DNA from: Prado023 sp963788325
Lineage (GTDB): Bacteria; Actinomycetota; Actinomycetes; S36-B12; CAIYMF01
Direction: 5' to 3'
DNA: 64,000 nt
NCBI GenBank assembly: GCA_963788325.1
Contig: CAWBGJ010000011.1
Span: 30,516 to 94,515, forward strand
The notes under the pieces are model-generated. The model made no database searches. It was not told the DNA's origin and saw nothing but the letters and a program-made list of their open reading frames with translations. Of this stretch, positions 53,137 through 63,856 are shown piece by piece. Position 1 is the stretch's first letter. The number at the start of each line of letters is the position of its first letter. Made by a program: the position numbers and the translations under genes.

Positions 53137-54802
53137 ATGGGTACAGGGAGTTCTGTCAGGGGTCACAGGGGGCTCGGGGGTGCGTGGTTGAGGCGCCGGC
53201 GGGGGTCGGCTCGGGTGGGCCTGTTCGCGGTCGCGGGTTTGGTCGCTTCGGTGCTGGCTCCGGTCGGTGCGCAGGCCAGCCTGCCGGGGTCGGTGTTGCC
53301 GTTCGACTTCAATGGGGACGGGTACGCCGAACTGGTGGTCGGGGTGCCCGGGGAGGCGATCGGGGAACGCCAGCAGGCGGGTGCGGTGAACGTGCTGCGC
53401 GGGTCGCCGTCGGGGCCGACGGCCCGCGGTGACCAGATCTGGTACCAGAGCGCGTGGGGGGTCGCAGGGCGTTCCGAGACGCTCGACCAGTTCGGGTCGG
53501 CGGTTGCCTCGGGGGACTTCGATCGTGACGGCTTCGCCGACCTGGTGATCGGCGTCCCTGGGGAGGCGCCCAGCACGCCCATCGCGGACAGGGCGCGCAG
53601 CATCGGGCGGGCGGGGGCGGTGCAGGTGATCTATGGCAGCGCGGGCGGGTTGACCACGGCTCGGGACCGGTTGTGGTTCCAGGGCTTCGGTGGTGTGCCT
53701 GGTGACCGGGTGACCAGCGTCGGGTTCGGCTCTGCGCTGGCGGTGGGTGACTTCGACGGTGACGGGTACGCGGATGTGGCGATCGGCGCCCCTGGGACCG
53801 TGGTGAGCGGGATCTGGGGGTCCGGCCAGGTGGTGATTCTGCGCGGGTCGGCGGCGGGGCTGACCGCTGCTGGTGCCCAGGTGTGGGATCAGACCTCACC
53901 CGGGGTGGCCAGCGAGCCGGAGGATCCGGGCGAGAACTGGATGGGGGAGAGGTTCGGCAGTGTGCTGGCCGCCGGTGACCTCGATGCTGACGGGCGTTCT
54001 GATCTGGCCATCGGGGTGCCGTTCGACAATCGTGCCTTGGGGGCTGTGCAGGTGCTGCTCGGCAGCGCGGCTGGGCTCACGGCCACGGGTGCCCAGTACC
54101 TGATCGGGGAGGCGTTCGATCCGGCCGAGCCGGTCGCGAGGGAGGGATTCGGCGGGGTCCTGGCCCTGGCGGACTTCAACGGCGATGGCCGCGCGGATCT
54201 GGCGGCGGGCCGCCCTGGCGCCACACTCGGTGTGACCGCGAAGTCCCGTGGGCGGGTCTCGGTGGTCTACACCGGCCCGGGTGGTGTGCTGCGCCCGGAG
54301 ACCGCGCAGGACTGGAACCTGGAGGCCAACTTCCCGAACACCGATCAGGCGTTGGCGTGGTTCGGGGAGGCCCTGGGCTGCGGGGACTTCACCGGCGACG
54401 GCATCGCTGACCTGGCGGTGGGGGCGTCGGCGTCCGGGGTCGCCGGTCTCGAGCAGGACGGTGCGGTGTACCTGCTGCACGGGTCCGCGTCGGGGCTCGC
54501 CGAGACTCCGCTGGTCCTCACCCAGGACACCCCCGGGGTTCGTGGAGTCCAGGAGAGTGTGGACGCGTTCGGCATGGAGCAACTGGGCGCGGCCCGGCTG
54601 TCCGGCGGGTCGACTGACTGGCTGCTGGTCGGCGCGCCGAACGAGACGCTCGGGACGCAAGACCAACGCGGGGGCGGTCACCGTCGTACCCGGGTCACCC
54701 ACCGGGGTGAATCCGGCCGGAAGTTCGATGTGGACCCAGGCCCGGGCCGGGGTCCGCGGGATCGCCGAACCGTTCGACCGGTTCGGGGTCGTCTCCGGCT
54801 GA
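53137..54802 (+). CDS. exported FG-GAP/integrin-alpha-like beta-propeller (frameshifted near its end)
   Basis: About 555 residues. After an arginine-rich N-region and helix (GLFAVAGLVASVLAPVGAQA), at least six repeats each carry a calcium-binding loop (DFNGDGYAE, DFDRDGFAD, DFDGDGYAD, DLDADGRSD, DFNGDGRAD, DFTGDGIAD) followed by LVVGVPGEA-like strands. This is the seven-bladed propeller of integrin alpha and of actinobacterial secreted proteins. One shift near 54658 moves the last blade into another frame (NAGAVTVVPGSPTGVNPAGS), ending at 54802. Probably extracellular and calcium-stabilised; partner unknown. Confidence 0.8.
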
Positions 54803-54949
54803 CCACGGCGGCGAACACCCGGGGCCTACCAGCCGCTCGGCGCGGCTGGTAGGACCACGACCTTGCCGCAGCCCTGCACCAGGCCGAGAGCTTGTTCCTC
54901 TGGTGGAACCAGCCCCTCGGTGGGCACGGTGAAGATGGAGGTGGCCACG

Positions 54950-55708
54950 ATGATGCGACGGAGTCCTGGGACGCCGACTCGACGTTCGCCGACAGTGGGC
55001 ACGGGGTGGGTGCGAGCGCATCGGATCAAGTGGGCCGCTGCCGCGGGGACGATCGCCGTGCTGGTCTGCCTGGTCGGGTGCGCGACGAACTCGACGACCA
55101 GCACCAACCAGAGCACCACCCCAGCCACGCCCCCCGCATCAGCCAGCCTGTCACCGGACGTCCTGCTCACTGCGGCGCAGATGCCGGAGTGGAACGGGGC
55201 CATGGGCTGGATCGAGCAGGACCTGCCACCGGGAGTCAGCGCCCTGAGCGTGTGCGTGCTGCCGACCGCGGAATCCCTGGGAGCAGTCGATGTGCTCACG
55301 CGTGACTTTGAGGCCGCCGGCGTCGATGATCCCGAGATCACCCCTGCCCCCGCGTGGCCGGCGTCCTACGCCACGAACCAAGTTGCCCTGTTCCCGGACG
55401 GTGCGACCGCGAGCGCGGCGGTCGCAGCATGGGAACAGGCCACCCGCGACTGCGCACCAGGGCCTTCGATCACCTCGGACACCCAGAATTTCCAGATCAG
55501 TGACCTGCCCACCGGTTCGTCATGGGGGGTCGCTGCTCGTGACACGTACGACGCCTGCCCCGAATGCCTGCGCTTCGAGTTCCTCGGTTTCACCGCCAAG
55601 GGCTCCGCGGTCACGACGGTGGGAATCTCCCTGACCGGGCAGGACGCCAACTACGAGGGTGATCCCGTCGCCGAATCCCTGGAAGCAGCGCTCGCGCGAC
55701 TGCCATAG
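54950..55708 (+). CDS. predicted lipoprotein of unknown function
   Basis: 252 residues. An unusually long basic N-region (MRRSPGTPTRRSPTVGTGWV) precedes a hydrophobic core and lipobox (CLVGC). A Thr/Ser linker and a globular domain (LSPDVLLTAAQMPEWNGAMG, ALFPDGATASAAVAAWEQA) follow, with cysteines in TRDCAP and DACPECLRF; the layout recalls mycobacterial PknH-sensor-like or LppX-type lipoproteins but I cannot assign it. GGAGG lies eight bases before the chosen ATG. Confidence 0.65.
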   Translation: MMRRSPGTPTRRSPTVGTGWVRAHRIKWAAAAGTIAVLVCLVGCATNSTTSTNQSTTPATPPASASLSPDVLLTAAQMPEWNGAMGWIEQDLPPGVSALSVCVLPTAESLGAVDVLTRDFEAAGVDDPEITPAPAWPASYATNQVALFPDGATASAAVAAWEQATRDCAPGPSITSDTQNFQISDLPTGSSWGVAARDTYDACPECLRFEFLGFTAKGSAVTTVGISLTGQDANYEGDPVAESLEAALARLP

Positions 55709-55745
55709 CCGGGTGGTGAGGGGACCTGCCCCGCGAAGGTGACGC

Positions 55746-55880
55746 ATGGGTTCCAGCTGGCAGAGGTGCCGCACGCACTACGCGGCGAACCTGATGTCGG
55801 TCACCCCGAAGAGCTCGTGGCCGTGGGTGAAAGCGCTGCTGCACAGCGTCTATGACCAGCCCGATGCTGGGTCGGTGCAA
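55746..55880 (+). mobile_element. IS256-family transposase fragment
   Basis: 45 codons, GSSWQRCRTHYAANLMSVTP then WPWVKALLHSVYDQPDA, are the highly conserved middle block of IS256/Mutator transposases. Everything before and after is missing. The match stops at about 55868 and runs in the same frame into a toxin-like sequence. Confidence 0.85.
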
Positions 55881-55904
55881 CGCTATGCCTGCTTCCGCGA
55901 CGCC

Positions 55905-56194
55905 ATGGCCTACGTCCGCTCCCGGGGCGACCGCTACCCCGACGGCCTGAACATCGAACCGCAGTGGACTCAGGAGGTCATGGCAGACGTCAACCTCCTG
56001 GCCCTCGAACCAGACCCGAAGTCCCACATGGCACCTCGCGGTTCATCGGCCGCTCCCGATCCGCCGGGCGAGTGCTGGTCGTGATCGCCTATCGCGACCT
56101 CGACGGTGACCTGCACGGAATCAACGCCTGGCCCGCCACCGGAGCGGACCTGAAGCTCTACCAGCAAGGAGATGAAGATGGCCAAGACGATTGA
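55905..56194 (+). CDS. BrnT-like toxin gene (one frameshift)
   Basis: About 97 codons: MAYVRSRGDRYPDGLNIEPQ, then WTQEVMADVNLLALEPDPKS in one frame and, after a shift near 56027, RFIGRSRSAGRVLVVIAYRD and LHGINAWPATGADLKLYQQG in the next. Size, the GRVLVVI strand and the closing helix fit small RNase-like toxins of the BrnT/DUF4258 group. It overlaps the antitoxin gene by 17 bases in toxin-first order, as for BrnTA. Its 5' side abuts an IS256 fragment, so the promoter may have been lost. Confidence 0.55.
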
Positions 56195-56423
56195 TCCAGC
56201 GCTGGCTGAACGGTTCAAGCGTGAGTCCGAAGACACCAAGGATGACCCTTACCCCGCCAGAACGACCGGCCGGCGGCCGAACCGCCAGAAGGTGTACTCC
56301 GTCAGGCTCAGCGCCGAGGAAGAGGCCGAGGTCGTGAGAGTTGCGGCCGCCAAGCACCTACCCGCGTCCACGCTTGTCCGGTCCTGGATCCTCGAACGAC
56401 TCGACCAGGAACGCTCCGCCTGA
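56178..56423 (+). CDS. BrnA/CopG-like ribbon-helix-helix antitoxin
   Basis: 81 residues. The C-terminal RHH fold is QKVYSVRLSAEEEAEVVRVA then LPASTLVRSWILERL; the acidic/basic N-terminus (DPALAERFKRESEDTKDDPY) should contact the toxin. AAGGAG lies six bases before the ATG. Pairs with the overlapping toxin gene. Confidence 0.75.
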   Translation: MAKTIDPALAERFKRESEDTKDDPYPARTTGRRPNRQKVYSVRLSAEEEAEVVRVAAAKHLPASTLVRSWILERLDQERSA

Positions 56424-56437
56424 ACCGCGACGCTCCT

Positions 56438-56453
56438 ATGCTTTGTCAAGCAT
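56438..56453. terminator. short inverted repeat between antitoxin and IS110 genes
   Basis: ATGCTT (56438) and AAGCAT (56448) with 4-nt loop, between two convergent genes and overlapping the stop of the IS110 transposase. Possibly a bidirectional terminator or an element end; weak. Confidence 0.35.
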
Positions 56454-57123
56454 CCGTGGCCGTGTTTTCGAGTAGGCGGTAGAGGTCGCGGGCGACGTAG
56501 CGGGCGAGGCAGCGTCTGATCTCTCGGCTGGTCTTTCCTTCCGCGGTGCGACGGGCGACGTAGTCGCGGGTGGCTGGCTGGTACTGGATCCGGCTCTGGA
56601 CCACGGTGTGTAGTGCCTTGTTGAGCTGGCGGTCGCCGTAGCGGTTAAGCCGATAGCGGGTGGTGACTTGGCCACTGTTCGCGGGGATGGGTGGCACGCC
56701 GGCGAGCATCGCGAACGCCGCCTCGGAGTGGATGCGGCCGGGGTGGGACCCGACCCCGAACTCTTCGAGCAGGTCAGGGCGCCAGCTATGGATGATGGCC
56801 ACGATCGCCTTCTGGAGCTCCCGTGCCTCTTTCAGCATCGCGTGCGCGCGACGGGCCAAGGTCCGCAGCGCCACCACGGTGCTGGTCGTCTCGGTGTCCC
56901 AGGAGGCGTGCACTCGCAGGTTCGCGGCGGTGTTGAGCATCGCGGCAAGCTTCTGACCGCGGAACTTGAGTCGGATGGGTTCGGGTGCTGCGATGACCAG
57001 GCTGAAGACCTGCAGCTGGGCCTCGGTGGAGGCGTTGATCGCGGAGCGGCGAGCAGCCAGGAGCACCGACAGGGCTTGACGTTCACCCCCGGTGCGGGGA
57101 GTTCCCAACCGCGGTCGAGCCAT
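56446..57123 (-). pseudogene. IS110-family transposase, N-terminally truncated
   Basis: 225 residues matching the C-terminal two thirds of IS110/IS116/IS902 transposases: LLAARRSAINASTEAQLQVF, RPDLLEEFGVGSHPGRIHSE, AFAMLAGVPPIPANSGQVTT, RYRLNRYGDRQLNKALHTVV. The N-terminal DEDD catalytic domain (about 100 residues) is absent upstream, so it is inactive. Intact copies insert without inverted repeats, so boundaries cannot be drawn. Confidence 0.85.
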
Positions 57124-57479
57124 CGCTTCACGTGCGCGCGGGGTACTCCAGTTCGGCTTGCGGACGCATCCAGGCTGCCGGTTGCGAAGCCCAGTCGAGG
57201 GGACGCAACCCGGCGGCGACTGCCCTTGACCGGCCCGCCTCGACGACGGGAGTTCTGCGGCGCCCCGATGCCTGCAGGCAGTGGACCGCTAGAAGGCGCG
57301 CGATGTCACGCCGGCGTGGAGCGCGGATGCCATTTCCAGCCGACGGGCTCTTCCTGCCAGCAGCCCAAGGGCCGCCGACGGACCAGGTCGTCGGCCGACC
57401 CGTTCTGTCACGCAACCCCACCCGGCACCGCCGGCAGATTGACGCTTAGGGTGATGTTCGACGAGGCGAAGGGGGTCTG
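57124..57479. other. intergenic region without a supported gene
   Basis: No frame continues the IS110 N-terminus on either strand, confirming the truncation. No other feature is visible. Confidence 0.4.
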
Positions 57480-58139
57480 GTGGCCGAGCTGGGGAGTTCA
57501 ACGGCCGAGCAACGCCGTGGTGAGACCGATCGGGTCAAGGCGTTCACCGACGGGGTGTTCGCGATCATCATCACCATCTTGGTGCTGGAGATCAGTGTGC
57601 CGCCAAACCTGGACGAGCAGTCGCTGGCTGAGTCCCTGCGCGAGGTCGGGCCGGAGCTGTCGGCGTGGGTGATCAGTTTCCTGATCACCGGGATGTACTG
57701 GGTGTGGCATCGCGATCTGTTCAACCAGATTCGGGCGGTCAACCGGGACGTGGTGTGGCTGAACTTGCTGTTCATCCTGCCGGCCGCGCTGATCCCGTTC
57801 GCCGCGTCTGTCCTGGGGGAGTACCCCGACGAGCCCATCGGGCTGCATGTCTACGGCGCGGTGCTCATCGCCGTGTCTGTGATGCGCTGGGTCCTCTATG
57901 CCCACGTCACCCGACATCCGGAGTTGCTCTTCGACCCGCTCACTGACCGGCACCGCCGCGTCGGTGGGCTGCTCGCCGCCGCCCCCATCGTGGTCTACGT
58001 CCTCGCTATGGCTCTGGCCACCGCCGCCCCGACGATCAGCCGGGTTCTGTACCTCGCCGTGCCCATGCTGTACTTCGGCCTCATCACCCTCCTGCGGCAA
58101 CGCCCAGGCACCCGCACCGAAGCCGAGAACTACGGCTGA
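57480..58139 (+). CDS. TMEM175-family (DUF1211) membrane channel
   Basis: 219 residues, six helices. The hallmark motif is in the first helix: RVKAFTDGVFAIIITILVLE (family FSD, here FTD). Others: WVISFLITGMYWVWHRDLF, LLFILPAALIPFAASVL. Bacterial TMEM175 homologues are tetrameric potassium-permeable channels. GTG start behind GGGGG. Threonine in place of the common serine of the motif is a minor variation. Confidence 0.82.
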   Translation: MAELGSSTAEQRRGETDRVKAFTDGVFAIIITILVLEISVPPNLDEQSLAESLREVGPELSAWVISFLITGMYWVWHRDLFNQIRAVNRDVVWLNLLFILPAALIPFAASVLGEYPDEPIGLHVYGAVLIAVSVMRWVLYAHVTRHPELLFDPLTDRHRRVGGLLAAAPIVVYVLAMALATAAPTISRVLYLAVPMLYFGLITLLRQRPGTRTEAENYG

Positions 58140-58550
58140 ACTGCCACGACCTGGCCCGAGGCCGGGTCCCGGCCTGTGACGTTGCGGACGGCGGGACGAC
58201 TGGCGCGTCGGCGGCGGCAGACACGCCTTACCGGACCAATAGGACTCAACAATTGGGCCTCACGGGCACCTACGCACCACCCGGGTCACATCCGCGTACC
58301 TGGGCGCCTTCCGGGGCAGGCATCACCGCCCAGAAGGACGCGGACATGCCAGGACGCCTTTCGTCGGTGGCGGGTAGGTCGATTTCGATGTCGCGCGAGG
58401 GTGTGGCCGGTGCTCTGGGACCGGCTGGTGACTGCCAGTGGTCCTCGCTTCAGTCAGGGGCCAGGCTGCAGGTGACGGGAGCTGGCCTCCGGCGGGGCAG
58501 CCGACCAGTGCGGGCGAGTGACTCGCCGGACGGTTGGGGCCGATACCAGA
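58140..58550. other. intergenic region without a supported gene
   Basis: Between convergent TMEM175 and TetR genes. No clear hairpin or reading frame. Confidence 0.4.
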
Positions 58551-59204
58551 TCAACCGTGCAGGTGGTGTGCTGTTCCCGGTTCCTCGGTGCGCCGGGTGG
58601 GGGCTGGGTAGACCAGTCCGAGCATGGTGTGGGTGAGCACCTCGACGACCTGCTCACGGGACGGTGGGGAGGCGTCGGCCAGTTCTTGGGTGATCATCCG
58701 CTCGACCAGGTGGATCAGGGCTGATGCTGCCAAGCGGGCGTCGACGGATCTGTTCGCGATGCCGAGGTCCTGGTCGGTGCGGATCCGGTCGGCGGCGGCG
58801 TCGATGAAGTGGCCGAGGAACGCTCGCCACACGGCTTCCAGGTCGGGGTCTAGGGGGGCGGCGTCGACCACTGCGCGCAGCAGGGACGCCCGGCGGACGT
58901 AGGTGTGGGAGGCCGCATCGAACATCGCGGGGACGTCGCGCTCCGGGTCGTGGCCCTGCAGCCAGATCCCGAAGTCGTCGGCGACCTCGGCGGTGAACCG
59001 GCCCAGCAGGGCGGCGACGACGTCGTAGCGGGAGGTGAAGTGCTTGTAGAACGCCTCCCGGGTGACTGGGATCGGCTCCATCAGGGCGCTGACGGTCATG
59101 TCCCGCAGTCGCTTGTGGACCAGGAACTCCTGGGCGGCGTCCAGGATCACCTCCCGGGTTCCTGCCGGAGCCGCCACCCTCTCACCGACTGCCATGCCCA
59201 CCAT
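58551..59204 (-). CDS. TetR-family regulator divergent from the CoA-disulfide reductase gene
   Basis: 217 residues: TREVILDAAQEFLVHKRLRD, MTVSALMEPIPVTREAFYKH, FTSRYDVVAALLGRF (helix-turn-helix), with an all-helical ligand domain typical of EthR-like members. It is divergent from the CoADR-ATPase operon, with a GGTTAC palindrome between them, so it likely controls that operon and itself. Ligand unknown. Confidence 0.87.
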   Translation of the reverse strand: MVGMAVGERVAAPAGTREVILDAAQEFLVHKRLRDMTVSALMEPIPVTREAFYKHFTSRYDVVAALLGRFTAEVADDFGIWLQGHDPERDVPAMFDAASHTYVRRASLLRAVVDAAPLDPDLEAVWRAFLGHFIDAAADRIRTDQDLGIANRSVDARLAASALIHLVERMITQELADASPPSREQVVEVLTHTMLGLVYPAPTRRTEEPGTAHHLHG

Positions 59205-59265
59205 CCTTCACCGCCCTGGGTCCGGATCCGTCACCGCCACGGTTCCCGCCTCCCCTGGCCCCTCT

Positions 59266-59282
59266 GGTTACTTGATGTAACC
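59266..59282. promoter_or_regulatory. GGTTAC-TTGAT-GTAACC palindrome, candidate TetR operator
   Basis: Perfect 6-bp inverted repeat with a 5-bp centre, 42 bp upstream of the reductase ATG and 62 bp upstream of the TetR start. Confidence 0.65.
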
Positions 59283-59323
59283 TACTGGTAGCGCGGGTGG
59301 CTACGAGTCGAGAGGCAGCGCTC

Positions 59324-61012
59324 ATGAAGGTGATCATCGTCGGTGGGGTTGCTGGTGGGGCGTCGTGCGCGGCCCGGTTGCGGCGCCTGGATGAGTCCGC
59401 GGAGATCGTGCTGCTGGAGCGGGGTCCGTACGTGTCGTACGCGAACTGTGGGTTGCCGTATCACATCGGGGATGTGATCGAGCGGGAGTCGGCGCTGCTG
59501 GTGGCCAACGAGCAGTTGTTCCGCACCCAGTTCGGGGTGGACTGCCGGACGCTGACCGAGGTGGTCGGCGTCTCGGCCGCCGCGCGGACCGTGGTGCTGC
59601 GCGATGTGACCACCGGCGAGGTGTCCGAGGAGTCCTACGACGCACTGGTGCTCTCGCCCGGGGGCGGCCACGGTGCGCCCGCCGATCCCGGGGATCGACC
59701 TGCCCGGAATCTTCGAGGTCCGCACCGTGCCGGATGCGCGGGCGATCCGGGAGTGGATGTCGCGCGGGACCAGCTTCCTGACCGGGATGGACGTGTACTC
59801 CGGGTTCCAGACGGTGAAGCCGGCGAAGCACGCGGTGGTCGTCGGGGGCGGGTTCATCGGGTTGGAGACCGCGGAGAACCTGGCCCACGCCGGCTTCGAG
59901 ACCACGGTGATCGAGATGGCCGACCAGGTGTTGGCCCCGTTGGATCCGGAGTTCGGGCGGATCGCCGCGGACCGGATGCGCCTGAACGGGGTGCAGATCG
60001 TGCTCGGTGACGGGGTCGCCTCCTTCGAGCAGGTCGAGGGCGAGTCCCTGCTGGTGACCACCAGGTCGGGGAAGCAGTTCCCGGCCGATCTGGTGATCGT
60101 GTCCCTGGGGGTGCGCCCGGACACCACTCTGGCGAAGTCGGCCGGGCTGGAGCTCGGCGAGCGCGGCGGGATCCGGGTCGATGACCAGATGCGCACCTCG
60201 GACCCGCACATCTGGGCGGTCGGCGACGTGGTCGAGGTCAAGGACGTTCAGACCGGGGAGTGGACGTTGATGGCCCTGGCTGGGCCGGCGAACCGGCAGG
60301 GCCGGATCGCGGCCGACGTCATCTGTGGGCGGGACTCCCGGTTCCGCGGCGTGCAGGGCACCGCGGTGGTGGGCCTGTTCGGGGCCACCCTGGCGTGGAC
60401 GGGCCAGAACGAGAAGGCGCTGGTCCGCAGCGGCGACACCGACTTCGAGAAGGTGTACCTGTTCCCGAACTCGCACGCCGGGTACTACCCGGGGCGAAGC
60501 CGACGGCGATGAAGGTGCTGTTCCGCCGCTCGGACGGCAGGCTGCTCGGTGCGCAGGCCGCCGGTGAGGACGGGGTCGACAAGCGGATCGGGCACCTGGC
60601 GATGGCGATCCAGTTCGGGGCCACCGTGTACGACCTCGAGGAGTCCGAGCTCTGCTACGCCCCACCGTTCGGCTCCGCGAAGGACCCGGTCAACTTCGCC
60701 GGCATGATCGGCGCCGACGTGCTGCGCGGGGACATGCCGGTGGCGCACTGGGGGCAGAACCCGAACGCGGTCATCCTCGACGTGCGCGAGAAGCCCGAGC
60801 TGGTCGTCGAGGGCGTGCCCGGCTCGATCCACATCCCCCTGGGCCAGCTGCGCACCCGCCTCGAAGAACTGCCCACGGACACCGAGATCCACGTCCTGTG
60901 CCGGTCCGGGCAGCGCGCCTTCACCGCGACCCGGATCCTGATCCAGAACGGGTTCGACGCGAAGGTCCTCTCGGGCGGGATGCTGTCCCACGCCATGCTG
61001 ATGCCCCGATGA
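59324..61012 (+). CDS. CoA-disulfide reductase-rhodanese fusion (frameshifted)
   Basis: About 562 residues. FAD motif MKVIIVGGVAGGASCAARLR; the single active-site cysteine in YVSYANCGLPYHIGD, a CoADR hallmark; NAD(P)H motif AVVVGGGFIGLETAENL; the closing FAD motif IWAVGDVVEV; and a C-terminal rhodanese domain with active cysteine in HVLCRSGQRAFTA. Shifts near 59665 and 60495 split it into three frames with no conserved residue lost. CoADR-rhodanese proteins reduce CoA disulfides or persulfides and polysulfides. GAGAGG precedes the ATG. The P-type ATPase starts 26 bases downstream. Confidence 0.88.
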
Positions 61013-61037
61013 CCAGCCGCCCCACCCGGAGGATCCG

Positions 61038-63792
61038 ATGACCGTCTCGCCCGAAGCCCTGGTCGACCAGCCGCGCACCTGGTTCAACAAGCCCGTCGAA
61101 GACGTGGTCGCCGAGTTCACCACGAACACCGACTCGGGGCTGTCCGCCGCCGAGGCCAGCAGCCGGCTGGCCTCCCACGGCCCGAACGTGATCGCCGCGG
61201 AGCCCTCGCCGTCGGTGTGGGCGGTGGCCCTGATCCAGCTCAAGGACTCGATGAACCTGATGCTGATCGCGGTGACCGGGGTCAGCATGCTGATCCAGGA
61301 GTGGTCCACGGCCATGATCGTGGCGTTCCTGGTGGTGCTCAACGTGGTGATGGGCACCCAGCAGGAGATGAAGGCCCGGGCCAGCGTGGATGCCCTGGCC
61401 AAGATGACGACCCCGCAGGCCAAGGTCGTGCGCGACGGCACCCTGATGCAGGTCAGTGCCACCGACCTGGTCCCGGGGGACATCGTGACCCTGGAGTCCG
61501 GGGACATCGTGCCCGCCGACGGGCGACTGGTCCGCTCGGCCACCCTGGAGACCCAGGAGGCCGCGCTGACCGGGGAGAGCGCCCCGATCAGCAAGGACCC
61601 CTCGACGATCGACCGGGACGAGGTCGCGCTCGGCGATCGCACGAACATGCTGTTCCAGAACACGTCGGTCACCCGCGGCACCGGGGCGATGGTGGTCACC
61701 GAGACCGGCATGGGCACCCAGATGGGCCAGATCGCCACCATGCTCTCCGCGGTGGCCCCGAGCAGGTCACCGCTGCAGAACGAGCTCGACTGCGCTGACA
61801 AAGGTCCTCGGGGCGATCGCCTGGGTCGCGGTGGCGATCATCGTCGGGCTGGGCCTCTACCGGGGGCAGGACCTGGACCAGGTGCTGCTGCTCGGGGTGG
61901 CGATGGCGATCTCGGCGATCCCCACCGGCCTGCCCACGTTCGTCCAGGCGATGCTGGCCTACGGGGCCAAGGAGCTGGCCGCGGCCAAGGCGATCGTGAA
62001 GAACCTGACCGACGTCGAGACCCTGGGCGCGACCAGCGCGATCAACTCCGACAAGACCGGCACCCTGACGATGAACGAGATGATGGTCCGCTCCCTGTAC
62101 ATGCGCGGGCACTGGTACACGGTCGCCGGCGAGGGCTACGCCAAGACCGGGGCCATCCGCGCCGCGGTCGGGGACACCACCCCCGAGTTCACCAACCTCG
62201 CCTACGGGCTGACCTTGTGCAGCGACGCCACGGTCTCCGACGACGGGGCAGTCATCGGCGACCCGACCGAGGCGGCCCTCGTGGTCCTGGCGGCCAAGCT
62301 CGGGGTGGACGCCGAGGAGAGCCGCCGGGCGCTCCCCGCGGGTGGCCGAGGTGCCGTTCGACTCCGCGTACAAGTTCATGGCCACCTTCCACAACGACCG
62401 GCCCCGCACCGGTGGAACCGGCTGGTGGCGCTGGTCAAGGGCGGTCCCGACGTCGTGCTGGACCGGTGCACCAGCATGCTCACCGACGACGGCTCGGTGC
62501 CGATGCCCGACGTCCTGGACTCGATCCTGGCCGCCAACCGGGAGATGAGCGAGAAGGGCCTGCGGGTCCTGGCCTTCGCCGTGCGCGACCTCACCGGGCA
62601 CGAGCCGGCGGTCGTGGCCGACCCGATGTCGTTCGTCGGCGAGCTTCAGTTCGTCGGGATGGTGGGCATCATCGACCCGCTGCGCCCCTCGGCCGTCGAG
62701 GCCGTGCGGATCGCCCGGCAGGCGGGCATCGAGGTCCGGATGATCACCGGCGACCACGCCATCACCGCCTCGGCGATCGGCGCGGAGCTCGGCCTGGCCC
62801 CGGGGGCGATCAGCGGGGCGGAGATCGCCGCGATGAGCGACGCGGAGCTCACCGCCGCCTACCCAACCTCCACGTCTTCGGCCGCGTCTCCACCGAGGAG
62901 AAGCTTCGCCTGGCCAAGCTGATGCAGCAGCGCGGCGACATCGTGGCCATGACCGGCGACGCGGTCGAACGACGCCGCGGCGCTGAAGCAGGCCGACATC
63001 GGGGTGGCACGGGTCGGCTTGGAGGTGACGAAGCAGGCCGGCAAGATGCTGCTGATCGACGACAACTTCGGCACCCTGGTCACCGCCGTGCGCCTGGGCC
63101 GAGCACCTACGAGAAGATCGTCACTACGTCCGGTACCAGATGAGCCAGTGCTGTTCCTGGTCCTGCTGTTCTGACTGCGAGCATCTTCAACATCAACGAC
63201 GGCATCGCCCTGACCCGCTGATGGTGCTGTTCCGGAACTTCTTCATTCCATCTTCCCCGCGATCGTGATCACGCGGAACCGGCCCTGCCGGGACTGATGA
63301 CGAGGCCCCCGCGGGACCCGTACCTCAAGCTGGCCAACCCGGTGGCCGGGCGCCAGTGGGCGTTCTACGGCGGGACGCTGTTCCTGGTCACCTGATCGCG
63401 CTGGTCTATGGACCCGGCGAGCTGCTGGGCGAGGAGCCCAGCGTCCCGATGACGATGGCGTTCGTGGTCATGGCCCTGGGCACCGTTCTCAGCGGCCTGG
63501 TCCTGCGCCGGGCCCCTGAACCGGGGCTGGCCGAACCCGTGCTGGCGCGGTGAAGATCCTGTTGATCCCGATCCTGATCACGATCGTGGCCGTCGAGTGG
63601 ACCTTCATGCAGAAGCTGCTGCTCACCACCTCCTTGACCGGCGGCCAATGGGTGGCCAGCATCGCCCTGGCACTGCTCGTCCCGATCACTATCGAGCTCA
63701 GCAAGATCCCGCGTCGACGGCACCTGGCCGTCGCGCCGATCGCGATCGACCCGGTCGACGCCGTGAACCCAGCCCGGGCCCTGGCCAGCTGA
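61038..63792 (+). CDS. P-type (P2, Ca2+-ATPase-like) cation-transporting ATPase (multiply frameshifted)
   Basis: About 915 codons. Cation_ATPase_N domain (ASSRLASHGPNVI), actuator TGES (EAALTGESAPISK), phosphorylation site INSDKTGTLTMNEMM, nucleotide domain, hinge MITGDHAI and, split by a shift, TGDAV/NDAAALKQADIGVA, then C-terminal helices to LLIPILITIVAVEWTFMQKL. The IPTGLP motif in M4 resembles calcium/proton-type P2 pumps. At least eight indels lie at about 61790, 62335, 62400, 62865, 62970, 63100, 63150-63340 and 63550. Every catalytic motif survives. It probably pumps a divalent or alkali cation. Confidence 0.82.
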
Positions 63793-63856
63793 CCCACGGA
63801 TATCACCACAACCCCCACCAGGCCGGCACGCCCGGCCCAGAACGAACGGAAGAAAC

